The translations under genes and the position numbers were made by a program. The notes under the pieces were generated by a model. It was given only the letters and a program-made list of their open reading frames with translations, did no database searches and was not told the DNA's origin. A stretch of DNA of 64,000 bases from Isoetes taiwanensis. Its lineage: Eukaryota; Streptophyta; Lycopodiopsida; Isoetales; Isoetaceae. Shown here one piece after another: positions 21,880 to 33,055 of the stretch. The stretch covers positions 1,388,297 through 1,452,296 of the forward strand of contig JAJEKV010000099.1 of NCBI GenBank assembly GCA_021234155.1, given 5' to 3'. Numbering within the stretch: the first letter of the stretch is position 1; every line of letters begins with the position of its first letter.

Positions 21880-23795
21880 GGACGGACGCATTATCTGATC
21901 CCCGGGGGCGTGGCACAATAATCCCAGCCCTCCAATCCAAGCCTGGAGGGCCAGATATCAGCGATATAGGGGAGGGGGGCTGTATAATGCATTCTACCCA
22001 TAAGGAGGGCCATGTATACTACACATTAGATGATAAAGATTTTGAAGAAAACTAATCCTAGATGTCTGTGCACCCAGACACCCTGAATGATAAAAAATTA
22101 TAATCCCTGATATATAGATCTCCTTAATATATGGTTGTTGAGTGAGTTGGGGAAAGCTCACTGCATTTAAAACCTCAACTTGAAATATCCTACTTGAAAG
22201 ATTTTCATAACTCAAAACTTAAGAATGTAGCCACTGTTGCATATGTTTCAAACACAAAAATTTAAAAAAATACCTTCACGTCATCTGTAGTAGAGTCTAT
22301 ATTTAACCTCATGAAAGTCAAAACATCAAGTATGCTACACTCACAGTGATGTATACTCCTCAAGACTGAACTTTATTCGTCTTTCTGGAGACAAGTGCTG
22401 GATTCGTTATGAAACACCGTAATACGACATAACTCGCAATATAAGAACAACAGAACCATAGCCATAGCCATGGTTGGAGAGGGGAATGCTGGAAAGTGGA
22501 AGGCTTCGCCATAGCCATGGTCAGAGGGAGGAGGCAATTAAATTTGGCATCAAACATGGTTGCAGTCTTTGTGTTGAGACTGATAATGGCGAGACGAACT
22601 TGCCATTCCGGGATGACACCATAGACAGTTCGAGCAGGCACAAGGTAGTGAGTGACATCTCAAAAAAAAATGGGGGGTATGACGTGGCCAGACACATGGA
22701 TAGGCTAGATTTTCAAGATACCTTGCACCTCGGATTAGGCGACCACCGCTAAAAAATCGATTTTGACAAGCAAATCGGTCTTTTAATTTCTTCGAATTTT
22801 TATTCATGATATGTATTGCAGTTTTTTGCTCCAATGTTTTCATGCAAACATGGCACAATTGGTGGTGGCCAAGATCTTTGGCGAAGGTAGCCCCGGCCCG
22901 TGATTTTGAGGCATGCCCGATTAAGTAGCGACTTGGGCACCCAAGATGATGGGGTGCTCAAGAAACTAAGGTGAAGATGTTTGATTTTTTTTGGTGGGGG
23001 GGGGGGATCTATGCACCCCAATGTGATAAGGGATGAAGATCGAGATATTTGATTGGCTCGAGAAGTTTTTAAACACTTGGCCCGGGCGGTAAAGGTGATT
23101 TCACCCTTAACGGTGAAATCATACTAGCAGATGGAGAAAACATAAAAACTTTTAATCCAACCGTCCGTGAGGCTTTTTTTGGCTCCCCGGAATGTCATCT
23201 AAAGTGACATTGGTGCAACGTGAATGTTGCCTAGATCACTTTCTCGACGCGGGCGCCGGCGTGGACTAAACCACCAACGCGGACATTTTGTCCTTCCTTT
23301 CGTGAAGTCCGACGAAGTGCTCTGCTCGGTCGATGGCGCCGGTGATGTTTCGGCGGTGGCTGATGGATTTGGAGGTTAAATCCGGCGCCGTGATCATGCT
23401 TAAAGCTAGATCATAGCTTTTTTTCAAAAAAAAAAAATTGAGTGTATAATCGCCTTTCCGGATTTTCTTATGTGCTTAGGGCGCTTGGACGAAGCTCGAC
23501 ATTGTCTAACCTTAGGGACGAAGTTCTACATCGAAGTTTTGGCATTTTTTGCAACCGAGTTTGTGTAAATCTTGCTACACGTCAAGTGCATTTTTCTTTG
23601 AAAATGTTGCTTGGGATGTCGCCTAATATCTTTATTTCTCTGTATCAGGTACCCTTTTTTTTATTCTTGGGAGGTGCGATGGAAAGCGGATTTAAGAATG
23701 CTTTGGTTTTAGTGTTTTTAGTTTGAATCTCGGTGTGATTCTAAGTTATGCTAGGTTGAAGTGTTTAGGCATGGATTCGCCCTAGTTTTTGAAAT
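21880..23795. other. No gene recognised
   Basis: The open frames at 22360-22858 on both strands have no family signature. Two copies of gccatagccatggt lie at about 22458 and 22509. A hairpin gatttcacc..ggtgaaatc is at about 23098-23121, a G-run at about 22997-23006, and a block at 23229-23258 (aatgttgcctagatcacttt) recurs inverted near 25608-25627. Confidence 0.35.
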
Positions 23796-23799
23796 TTTG

Positions 23800-25288
23800 G
23801 ATGATCTTGAAGGCAATGAATCCTGAAGTTAGGAAGGATATCGGTAATCTTTGTGAAGATTCTGAAGTGGATAATACAAATGGAGTTATTTCTTTGATCA
23901 ATGAGCAGGTTTAATGATACTGATGAAAACTTCAATGCTTTGTCAAAGAAAAGTAAGCTGATCAAGAACGTGTATCTTCTTGAAAAGGACGCTCCAAAGA
24001 AAGGTACATTGCATTTTCATAGTTTGCTTATAGCTTTTATTGTGTAAAGTTTTTAAAGCTTCTGCATGTTTTGTTCTTGCAGAGATTACTAACATTTTGC
24101 AGAATGTTGTGGGACATACAAAAGGAAAGAAAAAAGATGAAGCAAACTTTGGTCAGTTTGTAGCTGATGAGTCTTGTAGTAGAGGATTAGGTGATTTTGA
24201 GTCAGAAATGGTGTCCGAGTTTAGGGAGGATGCCATCATGGAAACAGAATACGGGCGTATTCTCTTTAGAATACGGCGAATACGTAAATTTAAAAAAAAA
24301 TCGTATTCCAAAAATGAATACGCCGTAAGGAAATGTCGAAATAGAATACGCCCGTATTCCAAGAAATACGGGCCAGAATACGGCCGTATTAAGTTTTAAA
24401 TGAAAAAAAACTCAACGCAAAGGGAAAAAAATTTCCCTTTGCTTTCTATCTTTGTTGTTTTGGTCTGTTTGTTCAACGGCGCCCGGTAATCGACGACGAC
24501 TTTTTTGTCGCCCCGCCTTTCGTCTGATTCATTGCCCCGCTTTCGACACGCTATGCAATCCACCGAGCGATCAACCAATATGCCCAAACGCCGGATTTGT
24601 TGTAGGTATTTTGAGTTCTTGTTTTTTTTTTTTTTATAACCATATATCGGAATAACAAAATGATATGCTTGTAAGCGAGAAAAGGGAGAGACTTCGTGAA
24701 GGCTAGTCGGGATGTCACTATCCACAGAAGAAGATCATTTTTCGATTCATCGAGAGGGTATGTATGTTCTTGCAATTATTAGAATGTACTTAATCAATGT
24801 CACACCCCTTTCTTTACGTTTTGAAAAAACATGCCAAGCTTGATATATGCAACTTAGGAAGGATGACTTTCATTTGCAGTGTAAATGACTCAAACAGAGA
24901 AGAAATCTTACGGCAAGCAGAGAAAGACCTTGCAACTGTTTGATGTACACAAATCATACGCGTTGCAGTTTTATGTTTTCTTCCCTTAATGTTGTTATTA
25001 TTGCAATAGAAGAATTTACAGTTTTCATATTTAAAAAATAGAGATTAAGCTGATAAGATCAAGTACAAATATGATATTTTATGGAATATTCTAAGAGAAT
25101 ATTTCGTATTCTCCGTATGCATATTTCACGTATTATTCCCTATTCATTTTTGGGTCCCCGTATTCATTTTCGTATGCGTATTATGTCACTGTGGATGCCG
25201 TAGCAAAATATATGGAAGATATAGCTGCATCTGGAATGCTTGAGGCACATGATTTCAGCGAGTTGATGAAGCATATGATAAAGAAATA
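23800..25288 (+). pseudogene. Unidentified gene with hAT-like insertion
   Basis: Unrecognised protein. Exon-like blocks on the plus strand read MNPEVRKDIGNLCEDSEVD and NTNGVISLINEQ (about 23815-23907). After a one-base frame change come RFNDTDENFNALSKKSKLIK and NVYLLEKDAPKK, ending at a gtacatt donor (about 23908-24002). After ttcttgcag at 24081 come EITNILQNVVGHTKGKKKDE and SEMVSEFREDA. The coding frame is then broken by a 958-bp insertion, and beyond it the same frame resumes as DAVAKYMEDIAASGMLEAHD and ELMKHMIKK-stop at 25288. The match across the insertion via GGATGCC is strong evidence that this was one exon. It may be a host gene or a domesticated transposon protein. The frameshift and insertion make it a pseudogene. 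Confidence 0.6.
24235..25192. mobile_element. 958-bp non-autonomous hAT-like element
   Basis: It is bounded by GGATGCC at 24228-24234 and 25193-25199, a 7-base duplication that fits the hAT class (8 bp) with one changed base. The ends are imperfect inverted repeats: ggaaacagaatacgggcgta on the left, and agtgacataatacgcatacg from the right on the minus strand. Both subterminal regions are dense in gaatacg/cgtattc words in both directions. The interior has no transposase; the apparent frames at 24396-24775 lack a signature. Confidence 0.75.
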
Positions 25289-25503
25289 ATACTGGAGAAA
25301 TACAAGCTTTTTTTGTGAACTTCTACATTTGGATGTTTTTTGTTTCTTCTGTTAAAAATTTTCTGATCAGAATCTTTTTGTAAACTTCTGATATAAATCA
25401 ATGGAACTATGATCTCAACAAATTGTAATGTGTGATTCTGAGGTAATTGAATCAATTAGTTACTGTTAGTAATGAATAGTCTTAATAGTAAATAGTGAGT
25501 GAT

Positions 25504-25584
25504 AGAATGTCGACTAAAATAAAATGTTGAGCAGAATGTCCTCTAAAATAGAATGTTGAACAGAATGTCGCCTAAAATGACAAG
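25504..25584. repeat. 29-bp tandem repeat, 2.8 copies
   Basis: Units start with agaatgtc at 25504, 25533 and 25562 (agaatgtcgactaaaataaa, agaatgtcctctaaaataga, agaatgtcgcctaaaatgac). It lies about 400 bp upstream of the ABCI coding start. Confidence 0.85.
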
Positions 25585-25779
25585 TTACGATTGACTCAAA
25601 CGTCAGAAAGTGGTCTAGGCAACATTTACGTAACACTACAGGTGCCCAAAACGTCAATGGCGGAGCAAATCCTGTCCGGGAAAAATATCCCGGCTCGCAC
25701 CGAGAACTTGTCGAGAAATACCCGCCCAAAAGCCAAAACTCAAGATACCGTCCGTCCGGTGGTGTGATTCCACCCTAAA

Positions 25780-25992
25780 TCTGCCTTTATAATAAAGACT
25801 TCTCTGCTGACTGACGTATATACTGTCGGTGCCGTTGACGTGGCAACTGCTTGTCCACTCCCGTGATCACGCTCTGTGCGCATTCATGGACTAACAAAGG
25901 CCACCACTCCAAAGGTAGCATGCAACCTAATTCTGATCTGGCTTATAAACTAGACAGTAGATGCTTCCCATTCATCCAAAACTTTGAGAAGT
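25780..25992 (+). promoter_or_regulatory. Probable ABCI promoter/5' leader with upstream ORFs
   Basis: cctttataataaag at 25783-25796 is a plausible TATA element about 200 bp before the start codon. gttgacgtggcaa at 25834-25846 holds an ACGT core of the kind bound by bZIP factors. If transcription starts soon after, the leader contains ATG-Asp-stop near 25888 and a 39-codon upstream ORF at 25920-26039 that overlaps the main start in another frame. All of this is inferred from sequence alone. Confidence 0.4.
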
Positions 25993-27715
25993 ATGAGCAG
26001 CATCAATTTGGCAAAAAATCAACCCACAGTAGAAATTAGAAACCTGAGCTTCACATACCCTGGAATTGATGGCAGCCCACCTCCTGGATCCAAGCCCCTT
26101 ATTCAAGATATGTCTCTTACTTTGCATTCCGGTGAGCTCTGCCTTCTTGTGGGAGCAAATGGCGCAGGTAAGTTGAATTTTCTTAGAAATGAATGACTCA
26201 AATGGCTTTACTTAAAGTTAAATTGTCCCACAAATCAGGGAAGACTACGCTGCTGAAGATCATTGGGGGCAAACATCTTGTGAATCCAGATATGGTTCAT
26301 GTCCTTGGGAGGTCTGCTTTCCATGACACTGCCCTTACTTGTAATGGAGATCTGGTGTATCTTGGCGGAGAGGTTATTTCTGTTTTTTGTTGGTTTTCAC
26401 ATTGTGCATAGTTTCAATATTAGGTTTCTGAATGCAGTGCTACTTTTTTGAAATGTACTTAATTTTGGCAGTGGAGGCGAGATGTAGCATTTGCAGGTTT
26501 TGACGTGCCCTTGCAGATGGATGTGAGTGCAGAAAAGATGATATTTAATGTTACAGGAGTTTGCACTAAGAGGAGAGAAAAATTGATTGAGGTGCATACT
26601 GCAATTTAACCTTTTGAAATCTATTTTGCGCTACACAAACTTTACCAATTTGACATGTTTCTATGCTTTTGAGGCCTTTATAATTCACTCCAAGTGCGCT
26701 CTCCTAGATATATTCATTAGGTTTGAATTTTAGATTATAATTTGCAGGTTTTGGATATTGATCTCCAATGGAGAATGCATAGAGTCTCTGATGGTCAGCG
26801 AAGGCGTGTTCAGATATGTATGGGCCTTCTTCGGCCGTTCAAGGTACTGGTTTTACAATTTCTGAATGAGTAATTGCATAAGCTGGTGGCAACTTTTGCA
26901 TGTGCAACTGGGAGTGCAGGTACTACTCCTAGATGAGATCACAGTGGACCTTGATGTATTGACAAGGTCAGATTTATTATCCTTTCTGAAGTCTGAATGT
27001 GAGATAGGGGGTGCAACAATAATCTATGCTACTCATATATTTGATGGCCTCCAACGATGGCCTTCCCATATAGTAAGCAACCCTTCTACTAGAAAACAGA
27101 AACCATCTAACTCTGCAATTGACTTTCTCTTCTTTATTTCATATTGTAGGCTTATGTAGCAAATGGAAAACTTCAATTTATGAAGCCAATTCATGAGATT
27201 GAGTTGGAGCGTCAATCCCTCATGGTTTGTTCTTTCGGCCTTGCTTAACAAAAACTCGTTGTTCTCTTGCTGTATTGGACACACACAAAGAAATGCAAGC
27301 AAAAAAATGTGCTTACTAAAGCGTGTGTGTGATTCCAATTGTTAATGTGTTGGAAGACTGTCCAGATGTATATGTTACTTACGACTAACCACATGGCGTG
27401 TCAGAACATTATCTCTTTTTTCTTTTTATTTGGTAATACAGGTTATTCATTTGTATGATATTGCAAGCAACTAACCACATGTTTGTCCTTATCTAGAGGA
27501 CAGTGGAGAAATGGTTAAGGAAAGAAGTTGAAGAGCACAGGAGGATACGCAAAGAACGGCAGGCAAAGGGCTTACCAGAATTTGAGGATTATGAAGAGGG
27601 AAGCAGGGTCATTGTTCAGCCTTTGAATAATGGTTGGGTAGGAGGGAGAATGAGTTCCTCTTTAGCTGGTGTGGACCCATTTGATCTTGCATCTAATAAA
27701 GTACTAAGGATGTAA
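25993..27715 (+). CDS. ABCI20: ABC transporter I family protein, ABCI19/20/21 (CAF16-like) type
   Basis: Seven exons: 25993-26167, 26239-26372, 26472-26591, 26748-26843, 26920-27072, 27150-27224 and 27497-27715. They join in frame to 323 residues. The product is a single soluble ATPase domain without membrane segments, as in plant non-intrinsic ABCI19/20/21 proteins related to yeast CAF16. Seen motifs: [10 protein letters not shown] (about 15-24), Walker A GANGAGKTT (54-62, split by intron 1), signature [11 protein letters not shown] (from 156), Walker [13 protein letters not shown] (176-187) and H-loop YATH (His214). A charged tail of about 95 residues ends [12 protein letters not shown], and its FDLASNKVL-like end is typical of this group. 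The start was chosen because the upstream in-frame codons lack ATG. Known family members sit in the cytosol or at ER-associated complexes and are linked to hormone responses in Arabidopsis. No lesion is visible. The exact paralogue (19, 20 or 21) is uncertain. Confidence 0.9.
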
Positions 27716-28520
27716 GGTTCAGTAGACATATGTGTAACAGAGGTTCTACATTGAAACAACCATCAAAGAAGAATTGTCGAAGACTGACAGTGCATGAACA
27801 TTGCTATGGCTATGGGCAAAGAATAATACAGCAGGTCTGACTTATTTACTAGATACCAGGTCAAAACAGATGGATGAATATGGCGCCAAGTCTTGTTCTT
27901 TTTTGTCTTCACCACCTTCAGCGTAGCTTCAATCTCATCCATTGTTGTAAATATTTTACAAATCCTCTCTTCGGAGCATTTTGTTATGGCAGACATTTTT
28001 GTCTAAACGCCTTTCAGCTAGCTTCAATCTCATCAATTATTGTAAATCTTTTTGCAAAAATTACCAAAAACATTAATGTTTTGCAAATTCCCAGAAAGCC
28101 ACTAGTATTTCTAAATTGTATGGTCCAAATAATGGTAAGTAAACAGCCTGTGCTTAGAAATCAGAATTCTATGAAATTAAAAGGTGCCTACTCCCAAGCT
28201 ACAACCTTGCTCGGGAGCAATCTTTCTCAACCAAGAATGCTCATGTTTAGGATGAAGAGGTAATGCATGGATTTACATGCCATGAAATTTTTTTTCTTAT
28301 TGATTTCTGGAGGCATAGAAGTGTTTTTTTTTTTTTTAATTCCTTTTTTTAATGCAATTTGTTTGGTATAGCTTCTTTGTAATTTCCTTAAATTTTAGTA
28401 ATTGTAAAATACATATTGGCTTTGGGGAAGGTTCTTTCAATGGTGCTTTGGTAAGATTAATGCTATTTTGGTTTTAATAATTTTTGCGTTGTCCCCCTTG
28501 ATCTTAGATCATATGCATGT
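27716..28520. other. 3' region of ABCI gene; no further gene
   Basis: Probable 3' UTR followed by A/T-rich intergenic sequence. The 129-codon frame at 27874-28263 shows no family signature. The phrase agcttcaatctcatc occurs at about 27925 and 28021, a small internal duplication. Confidence 0.35.
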
Positions 28521-28521
28521 T

Positions 28522-28753
28522 ATTTAGGGTACAAACTAGCTTCGAACTACTAGTTTTAGTTTGTTTTCTTCATGAATTCTTAGTTTTTCACCTATTGTGA
28601 CAATTAAATTAACCTGGCAAATGGGCATTCGTAGGTCATTTAGGATACAAAATAGTTTTGAACTATTTGTTTTAGTTTCTTCTCTTCATGCATTCTTAGT
28701 TTTTTACTTGTTATGACCATTGAATTGACCTGACAAATGGATGTTTCCAGGCC
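28522..28753. repeat. 116-bp tandem duplication
   Basis: Two copies, 28522-28637 and 28638-28753, share atttaggatacaaa, ttttagtttcttctcttcat and attcttagtttttcac in the same order at about 80-85% identity by eye. Confidence 0.75.
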
Positions 28754-28820
28754 GCTTGCATTTTAAAAATAATTGACAAGTGTGGAAAAGAAATGTGCTT
28801 GAGATATTATGATTTCATCC

Positions 28821-28880
28821 AAGTTTGAATCAGAGACCTTTAGTTGTAATACTAATGCAATAACCAACTACACCATGAAA
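28821..28880 (-). mobile_element. tRNA-derived SINE head (putative, minus strand)
   Basis: On the minus strand catggtgtagttggtta (A-box-like) is followed about 25 bases later by ggtctctgattcaaactt (B-box-like). The arrangement is that of a tRNA promoter, but the stems are not maintained. It resembles the head of the SINE at 33056. Confidence 0.5.
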
Positions 28881-29172
28881 CCAATACCAAAAGTATATAG
28901 GAGGGCTGAAAGTATGCAATTTTCCATACTTAGTTTTACCTTCATTTGATTAGTTGAAAAAGCGTTAATATAGCTTATAACCTAGCTTTTGACCTCCACT
29001 TTAATTGTATCAATATAGCATTTAACTTTGACCATGTTCCTCCACCTAAGACTGTTGCCAAGTGCATGTCTAGCGCTCCATTTGGATGGCACTATCTAGG
29101 GAAACTATCCTAAAATAACCTAAAAGTTACTCATTACATTGCACCAAATATACATTTAATTCACAATGAATA

Positions 29173-30063
29173 TGATACGCTTTAAGGGAAAAGCTTAAAG
29201 GCGTAACTACTTGCAACCGCAATTGTACAGACAAGTAGAGAAGAAACAATCTTTACTTAAGTACAAGTAACTTGGTTTCCACAGTCAATCATCTTGGTTT
29301 CCACAACCAATGGATTTGGGCATCCAGTTCACCACCCAACCGGATCCAGAACAATAACTAAGGCAATTTCCAAGGGAAACAGTGAAAGGAATTGAGTAGC
29401 AGCCTATTATCCCTTCAGCTTGCTATCAATCCGATCTTACAATTGCAATGGGTTCAGATAGGCTCAAACACATCCACCAAAGAGTAGAACTCGATACAAT
29501 CTTAGGCTTAACCGAAAGGCCAGATATCCCTGCTGATCCAGAAGCCAATGAACAGAGCAGACCCAGAAGCTCCGCCTACGAGATCCTTGGAAAGAGAGGC
29601 AGGTCGGATTTGAATAGGAGCAGCCGAAGACCAAGCTACTGCTGAAATCAAAGACCGATATGGCAGAGTGCCGGATTTGCTTGCGGATGTCCGAAGCCAG
29701 GTCTGTGATGCCACTCTGTTTCTAAACTGGCCGATGCCTTCTATAGCCCAATCGGACCTTTTGCTCAGAGAAAGGGTCGCTGCCATGCTATTTTGATCCA
29801 CCCTTTTTGTTGCAGGAATAGCAACCTGATATTTGCACGAAGCCTATTTGTTGACGTTGCCCCTTTTAAGATATTTTCCTCATCTTTAGATATAGAATAT
29901 TTCCCCTATTCTCTTGCTTTAATGGTCATACAAAATATCTTGCTCCCATGCTCATGATATCTTATAACCATTTGCCCGTTGCCTTAACCCATTGTTTCCC
30001 GAATGTCCCCATTGCCTTATTATTTTCTTCTCTGGACCACTCCCCCTAGCATGCCCCATATCA
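29173..30063 (-). repeat. LTR (3' LTR of the minus-strand element)
   Basis: Left copy. It is nearly identical to the right copy over its first 310 and last 200 bases, but shows many one- to three-base indels between about 29490 and 29860. Confidence 0.9.
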
Positions 30064-30217
30064 ATCCATCCCTTCTTAAAGAAGATCGTCCGCGATCTTC
30101 TAGAGACGTTCCAGTGGGCCCCATCCCTTCTTAAGGCGATTGCCCCATCGTCGAAGGTTACGCAAAAGGAAATAGTTCACGGATGCGGCGTACTTCTTAG
30201 GTAATGCGATATATCCT

Positions 30218-30344
30218 TGTACCTCCACGGCACATTGCTATCGTTTGTATCTCCGTGATAACATTTTATAGTATCTCCACGATACTAAACTATTGTATCT
30301 CCACGATACGTTAGTATTTTTTTTTTTTCGTACCTCCACGGTAC
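30218..30344. repeat. Array of five short hairpin motifs (GTAYC-TCCAC-GRTAC)
   Basis: Motifs start at about 30219, 30247, 30271, 30295 and 30330. Two read gtatctccacgatac and one reads gtacctccacggtac: a 5-bp stem around the loop tccac, with paired changes C-T and G-A that keep the stem. The first and second copies are imperfect (gtacctccacggcac, gtatctccgtgataa). Spacing is about 24-35 bases. The array lies just inside the 3' end of the LTR element. Confidence 0.75.
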
Positions 30345-31253
30345 TAATGTAATTTTGTTAGGCCTATTGTGCAATAACCACAATTACCCCCCTCTCAAAA
30401 ATTACATCCAATGCACCATGCTTTCATAATAATTTAATATTTATTCCACATAAAAATCAAATATTACAATCAACTTACGAACTTTTACCCATAAGTCTGT
30501 CCCATCTGTCCCATAGGAAGCAATTTGAAATTCCGCATCCAAATCTTTAACATCCATACCCTTGACAGCTTTTGTCCGTAAAGTTCCCTTCCAACACTTA
30601 TCTCTAAGTAGTCCTGCAAATAAGGTCAAGTATTAATATGACTTCCGAAGTCAAATATTTATATGAATGACCCCCACGGCCAGTCAATCTCTCAGATCTC
30701 CATGATCTGACTCCACAATCCCAAACAAGGTGCTTTGTTTATTCCATAATCCCCCAGATGATCATAGGAATTTTCCCAATCGTCCGAACTCGTTCTCAAC
30801 AAGTCGGTCCCATATGCTTCGAGCATTCTCCACGAAAGCACCGAACTTTTTCTCTTCTACTGCTAGAGATGCTCCAGCCTCATTCAGTAATCACCAAATC
30901 CAATGTATTAGAATAATAGGCTTATTCTTCAGACACAAAATCCTTGTCCCAGAATTACACAAATTCTTGAGGCTCTAGAATTTTCACCTTGGACGCCACG
31001 CTCCAAGATTCACCTGTTTAGCTATGTACACCCCTAACACTTCTTTGACACAGCTAATCCCATCTATACTTGCATCTATACTTGCAGCACAGGCTTGCAA
31101 GATTCTTGGTGTGTCACAATCATTAGAGTATAATACCACCATCTAATGAATACCTCCACCAGTTCCATCTTCTTTGATTCGAATCCAAAGGAAATATTCA
31201 AAGTCTCAGTGATGTTCCCACAGCCCATAGATTCCAAAAGAATCGTAACTTCT
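30345..31253 (-). other. Interior of the LTR element, no intact gene
   Basis: Low-information interior. The minus-strand frame at 30441-30629 (62 codons) and the gag-like scrap near 30800-30870 are the only candidates. No zinc knuckle, protease, RT or integrase motif is present. Confidence 0.5.
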
Positions 31254-31267
31254 GCTCTGATACCACT
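31254..31267 (-). promoter_or_regulatory. Primer-binding site (initiator Met-tRNA)
   Basis: On the minus strand tggtatcagagcag, directly next to the LTR, is complementary to the 3' end of plant initiator Met-tRNA. It primes minus-strand cDNA synthesis in Ty1/copia and many Ty3/gypsy elements and fixes the orientation of this element. Confidence 0.85.
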
Positions 31268-32162
31268 TGATACGCTTTAAGGGAAAAGCTTAAAGGCGTA
31301 ACTACTTGCAACCGCAATTGTACAGACAAGTAGAGAAGAAACAATCTTTACTTAAGTACAAGTAACTTGGTTTCCACAGTCAATCATCTTGGTTTCCACA
31401 ACCAATGGATTTGGGCATCCAGTTCACCACCCAACCGGATCCAGAACAATAACTAAGGCAATTTCCAAGGGAAACAGTGAAAGGAATTGAGTAGCGACCT
31501 ATTATCCCTTGACTTGCTATCAATCCGATCTTACAATTGCAATGGGTTGGATAGGCTCAAACACATCCACCAAAGAGTAGAACTTCGATACAATCTTAGG
31601 CTTACCAAGAAAGGCGGATATCCTGCTGATCCGGAAGCCAATGAGCAAAAGCGGACCGGAAGCTCCTCCCTGAGATCCTTGGAAAGAGAGGCGGTCGATT
31701 TGAATAGGGCGGTAAAGACCAAGCTTCTTTTGAAATCAAAGGCTCGATATGGCGAGTGCGGATTTGCTATCAGCGGATGTCCGAAGCCCAGTGCGTGATG
31801 CCACTCCTGTTTCTAAAGCTGGCCGATGCCTTCTATAGCCCAATCGGACCTTTTGCTCGAGAAAGGGTCATTTGCCATGCTATTTTTGATCCTCCCCTGT
31901 TTTTTTTAAGGAATAGCATCTTTATGATATTTACCGCAAGCCTATTTGTTGACGTTGCCCCTTTTAAGATATTTTCCTCATCTTTAGATATAGAATATTT
32001 CCCCTATTCTCTTGCTTTAATGGTCATACAAAATATCTTGCTCCCATGCTCATGATATCTTATAACCATTTGCCCGTTGCCTTAACCCATTGTTTCCCGA
32101 ATGTCCCCATTGCCTTATTATTTTCTTCTCTGGACCACTCCCCCTAGCATGCCCCCATATCA
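31268..32162 (-). repeat. LTR (5' LTR of the minus-strand element)
   Basis: Right copy of the direct repeat, 895 bp, TG...CA. See the element entry. Confidence 0.9.
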
Positions 32163-32167
32163 GAATA

Positions 32168-33054
32168 TATACAACATTACAACTTTGATGTAGCATTTGC
32201 TCAGGGATAGACTCGTCGCAAATCTGATCGCCATGTTGCTTGCACATTAATTTGAATACCATTTGAATTTTAAGGAGGCAGCCTCATTATAACCATACAC
32301 CCTTCTACTATTCGTGCATGGGAAGAGGGTAAACTAACATCTTAAAAATTTCAACCCTCGAATCATCATCTTCTTGTTCTAATATTGTTATAATGCTCTC
32401 TTTGTAATAAAGTGCTAACACCCCTCCCCCAACAACAACAAAAAAAACATGGGAAAAATATATAGGGCGTTGTTTTGAGCCTCACTAGGAACTTTGTTTT
32501 CAAAAAAGAACTTCTATTAAGATGGTGGTAAAGGAGTGGTGTATTTTGTGAAAAGCTATCATAGATTTGAAGATGATGCATAAAATGGATGAACTAGAAG
32601 TACATTTTTATAAAATTCATGTCGCTCCTTTAGAGAAGCATTTATGTCATCCAAAGCATTGGCTGAATCGAATGAGAGATAGAAAGTGTCCTTAGATTAG
32701 TGAATTGTTTAATACGAGATTGTCAACAGGTCAACTCCACCATTTCAATATAATCAGTCGCAATCCTCAATTGAAACTTATGAAGTAACTATAATCATTT
32801 GGCACAATTTAAACACGTGTATGTGGCAGACAACTCTTCAGAGGAGTTATTCAATAAGAAAAAATCCTACAAGGATTATCATTTCTTGCAATATGAAATA
32901 TGGTTTTGTTATCATAAACCACGTGTTCAATTGGGAAAGTTTTATGTCTCCCCGCTTGTATTAGAAGTTGAAGTTGGTTGAATCCGTTTGAGCCAAGAGC
33001 TTGGCACGAGAACATATAACATGACAGGGGCGTGACAGAATCAGTATCATGCAT
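32168..33054. other. No gene recognised
   Basis: A/T-rich stretch with scattered short frames; no family signature or transposon end identified. Confidence 0.3.
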
Positions 33055-33055
33055 G

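Larger units (their letters stand above)
29173..32162 (-). mobile_element. Non-autonomous LTR retrotransposon (LARD/TRIM-like), 2,990 bp
   Basis: Two direct LTRs of about 891 and 895 bp (29173-30063 and 31268-32162) begin TGATACGC and end CATATCA. They are flanked by the 5-bp duplication GAATA (29168-29172 and 32163-32167), so the insertion is complete. Orientation is minus: next to the right LTR, reading leftward, is agTGGTATCAGAGC (about 31254-31267), the initiator-Met primer-binding site. Next to the left LTR is the purine tract aagaagggatgga (about 30065-30077). The 1.2-kb interior has no pol. One minus-strand frame near 30870-30790 (KKFGAFVENARSIWDRL) is a possible gag scrap. It must have been copied using proteins of another element. 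Confidence 0.9.

Noticed and set aside
22360-22858. Overlapping ORFs on both strands
   Set aside because: No family signature, no splice context; mutual shadows of low significance.
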